Shown: in pieces, positions 43,535 to 50,808 of the stretch
Numbering within the stretch: the first letter of the stretch is position 1
Layout: each line of letters starts with the position of its first letter
NCBI RefSeq assembly: GCF_042676385.1
Contig: NZ_JBHTHA010000003.1
Span: forward strand, 62,001-126,000
Source of the DNA: Paenibacillus_E sp042676385
GTDB taxonomy: Bacteria > Bacillota > Bacilli > Paenibacillales > NBRC-103111
Reading direction: 5' to 3'
DNA: 64,000 bases
Notes under the pieces: model-generated
Database searches by the model: none
What the model was told of the DNA's origin: nothing
What the model saw: the letters and a program-made list of their open reading frames with translations, nothing else
Program-made: the position numbers and the translations under genes

Positions 43535-44731
43535 CTACGAGCTGATCCGCGCTCTATGGGCATGCCGGCCCGTGCCGGAGTCTCCCAATATGCGCCGGTA
43601 AATGAAATTCAGCCGATTGTAGTCAGGTAATTGCCCTACCCCGCGCGAAACGGATGCCGCAGCACGGTCCAGCTCCTCATGGACAGCCTCCCATGCAGAC
43701 TCGCTGGTAGCGCCGATCTCGGAACTGCCCGCAGCTTCGCAAAGCGCCTTAAATCCGGCAGGCCCGAGTCGCGATAAGCTTTTGGCGCTATGGTAGCGGA
43801 CCCACCACTCCTCGTCGGCCATGGCGCGGGTGAGCGTCTCCAGATAGAAATCGAGCTGCTGGTCGCCAATTGCTTTGGCCGCAAACGCGCGGATTTCCCA
43901 ATCCGGGTGGCGGATCAGCTCGCCGATTCGTTCGGTCGGCAGCAGGTGTGCGTAATGCAGCCCTATTTTTACCGCTTTGATCCGAATTTCTTTGGATTCG
44001 GACCTCATCAAGCGATCAAGCGCGCCGAACATGTCGGGTTCGTTGCGTTTGGAGAGGCTGATCAAAGCGACACAAAGCACAGCTTCGTTAGTTTCATGAT
44101 GAAGCAGCTCGGCGAAGAGCGGAGCCGGATCCAAAGAAGAGGAGGCGATGATATCGGCAATCAGCTGATGCGCCTCTGGATGGTGCCGGGTAAGCAGCTC
44201 CAGCAAGCTGTGCAAATCCTGGTGCGTATCCGCACACTTGGCCGCAGCTCGCCCGACGACGAAAGCGGTCGATTCGCCGCCTTCCCGTTCCAGAAGCTTA
44301 AGCAGTTCGCCGGTACATTCAGCTGCCCGCATAACTCCCAAGCGATAAGCGGCCTCGATGCGTATTCCGTGTCTGGTGCTGCGGAGCCGCTGAAGTTCCA
44401 GCTCCACAAGTCCCAGCTCCCGGCATAGGGCCGTTAGCTTGCCCCTGTACTCGCCTCCGATCGTTTCGATCCACTCCAGCAGCTTAGACTGAATGGCTTT
44501 GAGCTCCATAGGGCTCAATTGGCCTGGCGGCGGGAGCAGCGCATCCGCTCCGTCAATGTTGGCGCTGAGGTAGGTAAAGTAATCCTGATGTTTTTCCAGC
44601 CCTTGTTTCATCTGTTTCTCGATGGCCCCGTGCCTGGCCCGCAGCAAGAAGAGAGCGGTAAAACCGCCGGCGATCGTCAAGCTCAAGGCGTCCAGCACCG
44701 AGGCGGCCTGGTCTAAAGGCTCCATCCACAT
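43535..44731 (-). CDS. Membrane-anchored HEAT-repeat protein
   Basis: The 398-residue protein has one N-terminal membrane helix ('LSLTIAGGFTALFLLRAR') and a long helical solenoid. HEAT repeats are clear at about 125-330, for example 'EIRIKAVKIGLHYAHLL', 'DWEIRAFAAKAIGDQQ' and 'EWWVRYHSAKSLSRLG'. HEAT solenoids are protein-binding scaffolds. Its stop is 13 bases before the GT2 start, so it is probably a membrane partner of the synthase and might bind the pseudo-receiver protein. No enzymatic motif is visible. Confidence 0.85.
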   Translation of the reverse strand: MWMEPLDQAASVLDALSLTIAGGFTALFLLRARHGAIEKQMKQGLEKHQDYFTYLSANIDGADALLPPPGQLSPMELKAIQSKLLEWIETIGGEYRGKLTALCRELGLVELELQRLRSTRHGIRIEAAYRLGVMRAAECTGELLKLLEREGGESTAFVVGRAAAKCADTHQDLHSLLELLTRHHPEAHQLIADIIASSSLDPAPLFAELLHHETNEAVLCVALISLSKRNEPDMFGALDRLMRSESKEIRIKAVKIGLHYAHLLPTERIGELIRHPDWEIRAFAAKAIGDQQLDFYLETLTRAMADEEWWVRYHSAKSLSRLGPAGFKALCEAAGSSEIGATSESAWEAVHEELDRAAASVSRGVGQLPDYNRLNFIYRRILGDSGTGRHAHRARISS

Positions 44732-44785
44732 ACGATTTCTCCTCCTATCTCTGACTTGCTCTCTCTATCCGTGTGACCAGATCGA

Positions 44786-46612
44786 CTACTCGACCGTTAC
44801 GCTTTTGGCCAAATTACGCGGCTTGTCCACGTCATTCCCCCGGATTGAGGCTGTGTAGTAAGCAAGTAACTGCAGCGGCACAACCGCAAGGGCGGGTGTA
44901 AACAATGAAAAGGTGCGCGGCACGTAGATCACTTGATCCGCAGTCTTTTCTATTTCGGTATTGCCTTCCAAAGCCAGTGCGATCACGTAGGCGCCACGCG
45001 CTTTGACTTCCTTGATATTACTCACGGTCTTCTCCAGCAGCAGTTCCTGAGTTGCCAGAGCAATGACCGGCGTACCTTCCTCTATTAGCGCCAAAGTCCC
45101 GTGCTTCAATTCTCCGGCGGCATACGCTTCGGAATGAATGTAAGAAATTTCCTTCAGTTTAAGCGAAGCTTCCATCGCAAGGCTGTAGTCGAGCCCACGG
45201 CCGATAAAAAACAGGTGATTGTGGCCAGCGATCCATTCAGCGACGTGCCGGACAGGTTCCATGCCTTTCAGCATTTCCTCCACTTGAGAAGGCAGCCGTT
45301 CGAGCATAATAATCAGCTCGCTAAGCGTCTCCTGATCTAATTTTTCTAAGGCCTGTGCCATGTACATACCAAGTAAGTAGAAGGCAATCAGCTGCGAGCT
45401 GTAAGCTTTGGTCGAAGCGACAGCGATCTCGGGACCGGCCAGCGTAAAGAGACAATCGTCCGCTTCACGGGCCACGGAGCTGCCGATTACATTCGTGATG
45501 GCCATGACGCGTGCGCCCCATTGTCTCGCCTCTCGCATGGCAGCGAGGGTATCGGCGGTTTCACCCGATTGGCTGACGGCGATGACGAGCGTGTTCTTGC
45601 GGATTACGGGCATCCGGTACCGGTACTCGGAAGCAAGGTCGACTTCGACCGGAATGCGGGTCAGGCGCTCGATGACGGTTTTCCCGACGAGAGCCGCATG
45701 ATAAGCCGTCCCGCAAGCGACCAAATGGATCTGCTTCAATCCGCGAACCTGAACTTCGGAGAGTTCGACGCCGGGGAGCAGGACTTTTTTGCCTTCTTCG
45801 ATTCTTCCGCGCATCGTATCCAGATAAGCCCGCGGCTGATCGTGGATTTCTTTGAGCATGAAGCTATCGAAGCCATTTTTCTCCGCGATGATGAGATCCC
45901 AATCGATGCGGAACAACTGCTTGGCGATGAAGTTGCCCTCGAGCGTCATCAGCTCAACCGCATCCCGGGTCAACACGGCCATCTCGCCGTCATTTAAAAT
46001 GTAAACATCGCGCGTGTGCTCCAGAATGGCCGGAATATCGGAGCCGATGAAATTTTCGCCTTCGCCGACGCCGATGATGAGAGGGCTTGCCCAGCGCACT
46101 GCAACCAGCTTGTCCGGTTCGTGTTCAGAGAGCACCGCGAGGGCATATGCTCCCCGCACATGACTGACGGCCTTCCGCACAGCTTCTACGATATCTCCGT
46201 CATAATGATGAGAGATCAGATGAGAAATGACCTCTGTGTCAGTCTCGGATACGAACCGATAACCGCACTGCTCAAGCTCTTCCTTTAACTGCAGGTGATT
46301 CTCAATGATACCGTTATGTACAACGGAAATTTTCATGTCGTTATCGGTATGTGGATGCGAATTGGCATCCGAAGGTTTCCCATGGGTGGCCCAACGGGTA
46401 TGGCCGATGCCCGCGAATCCGGCAAGCGGCTCAGCCTCCAGCCTGGTCTCCAGCTCGCTGATGCGTCCTTTCGATTTGCGGAGCTCAAGTCCGGAGCTTG
46501 TGTGAATCGCCACCCCGGCGGAATCGTATCCGCGGTACTCCAGTTTTTTCAAACCTTCCAATAAAATGTTCTGTGAATCCCTTTTGCCGATATAGCCGAC
46601 AATGCCGCACAT
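44786..46612 (-). CDS. glmS: Glutamine-fructose-6-phosphate aminotransferase (isomerising)
   Basis: The 608-residue protein is a full GlmS: an N-terminal class II glutaminase with catalytic Cys2 ('MCGIVGYIG'), 'GHTRWATHG' and 'HNGIIENH', followed by two SIS domains ('ACGTAYHAALVG', 'SQSGETADT') and the C-terminal 'NLAKSVTVE'. It makes glucosamine-6-phosphate, the entry to UDP-GlcNAc. Only two bases separate it from the upstream sinR-like gene, so there is no room for a glmS ribozyme; this copy should escape glucosamine-6-phosphate feedback. The ribosome binding site GGAGGAG lies inside the end of the upstream gene. Confidence 0.96.
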   Translation of the reverse strand: MCGIVGYIGKRDSQNILLEGLKKLEYRGYDSAGVAIHTSSGLELRKSKGRISELETRLEAEPLAGFAGIGHTRWATHGKPSDANSHPHTDNDMKISVVHNGIIENHLQLKEELEQCGYRFVSETDTEVISHLISHHYDGDIVEAVRKAVSHVRGAYALAVLSEHEPDKLVAVRWASPLIIGVGEGENFIGSDIPAILEHTRDVYILNDGEMAVLTRDAVELMTLEGNFIAKQLFRIDWDLIIAEKNGFDSFMLKEIHDQPRAYLDTMRGRIEEGKKVLLPGVELSEVQVRGLKQIHLVACGTAYHAALVGKTVIERLTRIPVEVDLASEYRYRMPVIRKNTLVIAVSQSGETADTLAAMREARQWGARVMAITNVIGSSVAREADDCLFTLAGPEIAVASTKAYSSQLIAFYLLGMYMAQALEKLDQETLSELIIMLERLPSQVEEMLKGMEPVRHVAEWIAGHNHLFFIGRGLDYSLAMEASLKLKEISYIHSEAYAAGELKHGTLALIEEGTPVIALATQELLLEKTVSNIKEVKARGAYVIALALEGNTEIEKTADQVIYVPRTFSLFTPALAVVPLQLLAYYTASIRGNDVDKPRNLAKSVTVE

Positions 46613-46614
46613 GC

Positions 46615-46962
46615 TTACTCCTCCTCATTCTCGCTTTGGCCTACTTGCCATTTTCGAAATTCAATGATGCTTTTCAATTCTTTCCGGCTGATGCCGTATT
46701 TCACAGCATCTTGAAACAAGTCATACCACTCCTGCACCACCGCGGGATCGGGCTCCTGCTCTGGTGTATCCGGCTCTAGCAGCTGTTTCAGAGAAACGTC
46801 CAGCGCGACCGCAATTTTGTTAAGCAAGTGGACGGACGGATTAGAATGAATGTCCCGTTCGATGGTGCTCAAGTAAGACTTGGCAACACCTGCGGCCTCC
46901 GCCAGTTCAGAGAGCGATAATCCCCGTTCCATGCGCAGCTTCCTCACTCGTTTTCCCAACAT
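46615..46962 (-). CDS. Second SinR-like regulator, first gene of the glmS operon
   Basis: This 115-residue paralogue of the SinR at 38558-38893 has an HTH_3 domain ('LSELAEAAGVAKSYLSTIER') and a C-terminal SinI-like dimerisation segment ('VVQEWYDLFQDAVKYGISRK'). It begins the leftward operon sinR2-glmS-HEAT-GT2-pseudo-receiver-GH and sits beside a cluster of palindromes that contain its own promoter, so autoregulation is likely. No second sinI is next to it; whether the single SinI binds both is unknown. Confidence 0.9.
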   Translation of the reverse strand: MLGKRVRKLRMERGLSLSELAEAAGVAKSYLSTIERDIHSNPSVHLLNKIAVALDVSLKQLLEPDTPEQEPDPAVVQEWYDLFQDAVKYGISRKELKSIIEFRKWQVGQSENEEE

Positions 46963-47024
46963 GATCCATCGGTCCTTTGTCGTAATTTCATTGCGAAAAG
47001 CCTAGGCGTGCCGTTCGATGTGTC

Positions 47025-47040
47025 GTTCATTATAACGAAC
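47025..47040 (-). promoter_or_regulatory. SinR-like operator containing the -10 of the leftward operon
   Basis: Read leftward the site is GTTCGTTATAATGAAC, a near-perfect palindrome with TATAAT in its core, 63 bases before the sinR2 start codon. A bound repressor would cover the -10 box directly. No consensus -35 is visible. Confidence 0.6.
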
Positions 47041-47097
47041 GAACAATTGAAGTATAGCGCAAAAAACGGCAAATGAAAAATCGTACAGCTTGGATTA

Positions 47098-47113
47098 TTT
47101 CGTTTTAACGAAC
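47098..47113. promoter_or_regulatory. SinR-like operator, central site 1
   Basis: TTTCGTTTTAACGAAC matches GTTCnTTnTAAnGAAC except for its first base, and 15 of 16 bases equal the site at 34048. It lies between the two divergent promoters. Confidence 0.55.
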
Positions 47114-47161
47114 AAAATCCGCAATATTCCTCCTTTATCCTTCAAAATACAACCTATTATC

Positions 47162-47177
47162 GTTCTTTATAAAGAAT
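47162..47177. promoter_or_regulatory. SinR-like operator over the -35 region of the rightward operon
   Basis: GTTCTTTATAAAGAAT is a palindrome whose left arm equals the B. subtilis SinR half-site GTTCTYT. It ends 12 bases before the TATAAT at 47189, so it covers the -35 position. Confidence 0.6.
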
Positions 47178-47182
47178 AAAAC

Positions 47183-47198
47183 GTTCGTTATAATGAAT
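47183..47198 (+). promoter_or_regulatory. SinR-like operator containing the -10 of the rightward operon
   Basis: GTTCGTTATAATGAAT equals the leftward site at 47025-47040 in 15 of 16 bases and contains TATAAT (47189-47194), 75 bases before the phosphoribosyltransferase gene. The rest of the 46963-47268 gap holds no gene. Confidence 0.6.
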
Positions 47199-47268
47199 GT
47201 CGGAACGGATGGAGTCCGTCATCCTCTGACTTTAACCGCACCTAAATCATGAAAAAGGAGGTTTGATC

Positions 47269-48180
47269 ATGTCCCAAACCAAAGCGCATGCCAAACTGGA
47301 AGGCTGGGGAAGCCGTCCGGTTGCCGTCCGTTATCTCGCCTTGATGCGGCCCCGGCAGTGGACGAAAAATTTGCTTGCATTTGCAGCCCTGATCTTTTCC
47401 ATCAGGCAGGCGGATATGAATATGCTCGGTCAAGCCTTAGTCGGCTTTGTTTTGTTCTGTCTCGTCTCCAGCTGCGTGTATGTGCTCAACGATTATGTAG
47501 ACCGCGAACGAGACCGGATGCATCCGGAGAAAAAGCATCGGCCCCTCGCCTCCGGCGCCATTCATCCGCAGACGGCGCTGCTGTTCGGCTTCGTCTTGCT
47601 TACCTCTTGTCTGGTTCTGGCGTTCCGCTTCCAACTAACTTTCGGCCTGGTGCTGACTGCTTATTTTTGCATGAATGTGTTGTACTCCTTACGGCTCAAA
47701 CATGTCGTCATCATCGACCTGCTCATCGTGGCCTCCGGGTTCGTGCTTCGCGCGGTTGGCGGCGGCCTAGTGATTCATGTGCCTCTAACGCCGTGGTTCC
47801 TGCTATGCACGATGCTGCTGGCTTTGTTCCTGGCGATCGGTAAACGCAGGCATGAGCTGGCCTTGATGCAGAGCGGCTCGGGTTCGCACCGCAAAGTGCT
47901 GGAATCGTATTCGATGGAGATGCTGAACCAAATGTCGGGGATCGTGACGACGGCAACGATCATGAGCTATGCGCTGTTTACGTTTACCTCCGGGCATACG
48001 ATCCATCTGATGTGGACGTTGATTTTTGTGCTATATGGCGTTTTCCGCTATTTATATCTGATTCATATGGAAGGAAAGGGCGGCCGACCGGAAAAGCTGC
48101 TGCTTGAAGATAAGCATATTTTGCTGACGGTCGTGTTGTACGGTTTTTCCGTAGTCATCATTCTGTTGTATTTCAAATAA
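47269..48180 (+). CDS. UbiA-family polyprenyl-phosphate phosphoribosyltransferase (DPPR-synthase-like)
   Basis: The protein (303 residues) is a multi-helix UbiA prenyltransferase. The first acidic motif 'NDYVDRERDRMHPEKKHRP' (Asn74 onward) and the second region 'SLRLKHVVIIDLLIVASGF' closely follow the pattern of mycobacterial decaprenyl-phosphate phosphoribosyltransferase (Rv3806c/UbiA), as do 'PWFLLCTMLLALFLAIGKRR' and 'RKVLESYS'. That enzyme moves 5-phosphoribose from PRPP to a polyprenyl phosphate. Quinone-type UbiA enzymes do not share this GKRR/LESY region. AAAGGAGG lies seven bases before the ATG. It is the first gene of the rightward operon and is followed by candidates for dephosphorylation, flipping and transfer of the ribosyl lipid. 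Confidence 0.85.
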   Translation: MSQTKAHAKLEGWGSRPVAVRYLALMRPRQWTKNLLAFAALIFSIRQADMNMLGQALVGFVLFCLVSSCVYVLNDYVDRERDRMHPEKKHRPLASGAIHPQTALLFGFVLLTSCLVLAFRFQLTFGLVLTAYFCMNVLYSLRLKHVVIIDLLIVASGFVLRAVGGGLVIHVPLTPWFLLCTMLLALFLAIGKRRHELALMQSGSGSHRKVLESYSMEMLNQMSGIVTTATIMSYALFTFTSGHTIHLMWTLIFVLYGVFRYLYLIHMEGKGGRPEKLLLEDKHILLTVVLYGFSVVIILLYFK

Positions 48181-48201
48181 GAAGCTAAGGCTTACGAAGA
48201 C

Positions 48202-48221
48202 AGCTATCCCACCGGGTAGCT
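48202..48221 (+). other. Short intercistronic hairpin
   Basis: AGCTA-T-CCC pairs with GGG-TAGCT around ACC. There is no T-run, so it is probably an mRNA-processing or stability element within the operon and not a terminator. Confidence 0.35.
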
Positions 48222-48242
48222 CTTGGAAGGGAGAAATCTGCG

Positions 48243-48596
48243 GTGATTCATTATGTATGGCTAATCGTTTCCGTCCTGCTTGGCGCCGCGGGGCAGGTGC
48301 TGATGAAGTGGGGGGTCAGCTCTCCGAAACCGGCGGGTGCAGGATTGTTGTCCTGGTCCAATCTCACAGCCTCTTGGCCCATTGCGGCCGGGCTGGCTTG
48401 CTACGGGCTAAGCTCGGTATTTTGGCTGTTTGCGCTCAAGAAGTTCCCGCTCAGCACCGCTTATCCGATGGTAAGCATGGGCTATATCCTGGTCATGCTG
48501 CTCGGATTTTATTTATTTCATGAGACGTTATCGATGCAAAAATGGTTCGGCGCCGCCTTCATCTCTTTCGGCGTGCTGCTCATTGCACGCGCATAA
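48243..48596 (+). CDS. Small EmrE/ArnE-like four-helix transporter, candidate lipid-sugar flippase
   Basis: The 117-residue protein has four membrane helices of the small multidrug resistance/EamA half-size type, with 'GQVLMKWGV' in helix 1 (no SMR-type Glu14) and 'YPMVSMGYILVMLLGFYLFH' in the second half, as in ArnE/ArnF. Those subunits flip undecaprenyl-phosphate-aminoarabinose. GTG start with GGAAGGGAG upstream. Between a phosphoribosyl-lipid synthase and a PAP2-like phosphatase gene, a role in flipping polyprenyl-phosphate-ribose is a good inference. Confidence 0.82.
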   Translation: MIHYVWLIVSVLLGAAGQVLMKWGVSSPKPAGAGLLSWSNLTASWPIAAGLACYGLSSVFWLFALKKFPLSTAYPMVSMGYILVMLLGFYLFHETLSMQKWFGAAFISFGVLLIARA

Positions 48597-48615
48597 CGGA
48601 AGGGGGAATGTGAAA

Positions 48616-49044
48616 ATGAGCGCAGGCTTGTTGTATCCGGCTCTGCCTTTTATCGCCTGGCTTGTGTCCGGGACGCTCAAGTATATCGTGAACAGGCTGC
48701 GTCACGGACACGACGCCCGGAAGCTGATCGGCAATGGCGGTTTTCCGAGTACGCATACGTCGGTCGTATCCTCGGTTACGATGTTGATCGGCTTCAATCA
48801 AGGCTGGGGAACGCCGCTGTTTGGTCTTGCGGTTGCCGTGAGCTACGTCGTCATGATTGATGCAGTGGGCATCCGCCGTGCCGTAGGAGAGAACGCCAAA
48901 CGGATCAATGCGCTGACCGTTGAAATCGCCGCCACTAGGGAGGCTGATCTGAGGGAAAGACAAGGTCACACTCGGCTCGAGGTGCTTGTCGGACTTGCGG
49001 TCGGCACGCTGCTCGGGTGGATCGCTTCTCAGATGATGGGATAG
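48616..49044 (+). CDS. DUF212 / divergent PAP2-family membrane phosphatase-like protein
   Basis: The ATG at 48616 follows GGAAGGGGGAATG; longer frames would overlap the previous gene out of phase. The 142-residue protein has the DUF212 (divergent PAP2) signature 'GNGGFPSTHTSVVSS' (Pro44-Ser-Thr-His) and 'GHTRLEVLVGLAVG', with several membrane helices. Family members are related to PAP2 lipid phosphatases. Right after a phosphoribosyltransferase it is the natural candidate to remove the 5-phosphate from polyprenyl-phosphoryl-5-phosphoribose, the step given to a PAP2 protein (Rv3807c) in mycobacteria. Confidence 0.85.
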   Translation: MSAGLLYPALPFIAWLVSGTLKYIVNRLRHGHDARKLIGNGGFPSTHTSVVSSVTMLIGFNQGWGTPLFGLAVAVSYVVMIDAVGIRRAVGENAKRINALTVEIAATREADLRERQGHTRLEVLVGLAVGTLLGWIASQMMG

Positions 49045-49114
49045 ACAAGTACATATTATAGATGCCATTGTTGGCAGCACTTATTAGATATTTTCGGATA
49101 GGGGGAGTTGTACG

Positions 49115-50791
49115 ATGAGAAACCGAATTGTTTCCATGAGTTTGGTCACCGGAATGACGCTCCTGACGCTCCTTGTCGCCGCTTTTATGATACCCTCGCT
49201 GTTATTTCTGGCCGGCTTGCCGGTAATGAAAGGGGACTTCTGGCTCGCTGTAGCATTAGCCGTATTGCTCGGTTGGGTCGCGTCGAAGAAGCTGGCGGAG
49301 GAACGGCAGATGACGGTTTTCGCCGTTTCAGTAGGATTATGCGCTTTATTGTTTATTGGCGGATTCCTCATTTGCGGGTACTTCTACGATTTGTCCTACG
49401 ACGGACAGGCCTATCACCAGGAGATGATCATTCATCTGGCTGAAGGCTGGAACCCCGTCTACGATAAGGAAGTTGCTCAGCCGACGGGCAATAGCATCTG
49501 GATTAACCATTATGCGAAAGCAGCCGAAATTGCAGCGGCTTCCATTTATAAGGCAACCGGAATGATCGAACAAAGTAAGGTCATCAATTTGCTGGCGATC
49601 GCGGCTTCCGGCCTGCTCAGCTTAGGAGCCTTGCTGACCTTGAGGCCAGGAAACCGGGTCACGGCGTGGGTGGTGGCCTTGCTGCTTGCGCTTAACCCGG
49701 TCAGCGTGTACCAGTCATTCACGTTTTATGTCGACGGACTGCTGGGTTCACTGCTGCTTTGTCTGCTGGCGCTCGGGTGTTTAATTGTAACCCGCCCGGG
49801 CTGGCTGCCGATTTGGATGTATACTCTCGTGATGGTCATGATGATGAACATCAAATTCACTGCGATCGGTTATGCGGGCGTGTTAACCGTAGGACTGCTC
49901 ATTGCTCTTTATATGAGCGAGCAGTTCGCCAGGCTCAAACGGCTGTTTCGCATTGCGGCCCTCGGAGGGATGATCGGCGTGCTTATCGTCGGATACAATC
50001 CTTACGTCACGAATACGCTCCATAACGGGCATCCTTTTTATCCGCTTGCCGGAGATGATGCCATCGATGTTGTGAAGAACTTTACGCCGCGGAATCTGGA
50101 GCGGATGAACCGCTTCGAGCAGGTTGCAGCGTCTTACTTCGCTGAACCTATGGGCAACAGCACGGACAAGAAGCCGACGCGGTTTCAATGGCCGTTTGCC
50201 TTTAGCGCCAAAGGACTTCCGACTTTTGCCGAAACGGATGTGGCGGTGGCCGGCTTTGGGCCTTTGTTCAGCGGGGCGCTAGTTCTCGCCCTGATCGTTC
50301 TGGTGCTGGCCTTCCGCAAGCGCCCCGGCGTCACCTTGGCGGCCATCGGGGTCATAGCGTTGCTGGCGGCATCCTCCTTCATCAACCCTGCGGCCTGGTG
50401 GGCGCGTTATGTGCCGCAGCTCTGGACCGTGCCGCTGATCTGCGTCTGGCTTGCCCTATCCCTGAAGGGATACCGGCTTCTGAATGGTACCGGCATCGCC
50501 CTGGCTCTCGTGATTGCCGCGAATTCGTTCTTGGTTAGCGGCTCATATACGACCAGTCAATGGGCCTGGAGCCAGGAACTGCGCGGCCAGTTGGCGCAGC
50601 TGCAAGCGGCGTCCCAGCCGGTGAAAGCTGAATTTACGTACAGCTGGTCCAACCGCGAACGGCTCAAAGCGTACGGCATCGCATTTAAGGAGGAAACGCC
50701 GCTTTCCTGCAGCAGCGAAAAGGTGATGCTGATTAAATCAGGCACTACCCTCTGCGTTGATCATCAGGGCATGCAGGCTAATGCGCAGTAA
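49115..50791 (+). CDS. GT-C type membrane glycosyltransferase
   Basis: The 558-residue protein has about 11-13 predicted membrane helices. The first large outer loop holds the acidic pair expected of GT-C enzymes ('YDLSYDGQAYHQE', Asp near residue 92 and 96). A second conserved loop is 'NPYVTNTLHNGHPFYPLAG'. The C-terminal outer domain is short. GT-C enzymes such as ArnT or the mycobacterial Emb/Aft proteins use polyprenyl-phosphate sugars at the outer face. Placed after the ribosyl-lipid genes, it probably transfers ribofuranose to the polymer (inference). A ribosome binding site GATAGGGGGAG precedes the ATG. Confidence 0.82.
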   Translation: MRNRIVSMSLVTGMTLLTLLVAAFMIPSLLFLAGLPVMKGDFWLAVALAVLLGWVASKKLAEERQMTVFAVSVGLCALLFIGGFLICGYFYDLSYDGQAYHQEMIIHLAEGWNPVYDKEVAQPTGNSIWINHYAKAAEIAAASIYKATGMIEQSKVINLLAIAASGLLSLGALLTLRPGNRVTAWVVALLLALNPVSVYQSFTFYVDGLLGSLLLCLLALGCLIVTRPGWLPIWMYTLVMVMMMNIKFTAIGYAGVLTVGLLIALYMSEQFARLKRLFRIAALGGMIGVLIVGYNPYVTNTLHNGHPFYPLAGDDAIDVVKNFTPRNLERMNRFEQVAASYFAEPMGNSTDKKPTRFQWPFAFSAKGLPTFAETDVAVAGFGPLFSGALVLALIVLVLAFRKRPGVTLAAIGVIALLAASSFINPAAWWARYVPQLWTVPLICVWLALSLKGYRLLNGTGIALALVIAANSFLVSGSYTTSQWAWSQELRGQLAQLQAASQPVKAEFTYSWSNRERLKAYGIAFKEETPLSCSSEKVMLIKSGTTLCVDHQGMQANAQ

Positions 50792-50808
50792 AGATCAAGG
50801 AGGGTATC

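Noticed and set aside
46613..46620. glmS ribozyme
   Set aside because: Looked for before glmS, but only two bases separate it from the upstream gene.
47269..48180. Menaquinone, heme or tocopherol prenyltransferase
   Set aside because: The GKRR and LESY region after the second acidic motif fits phosphoribosyl-type UbiA proteins, and no quinone or heme genes are nearby.
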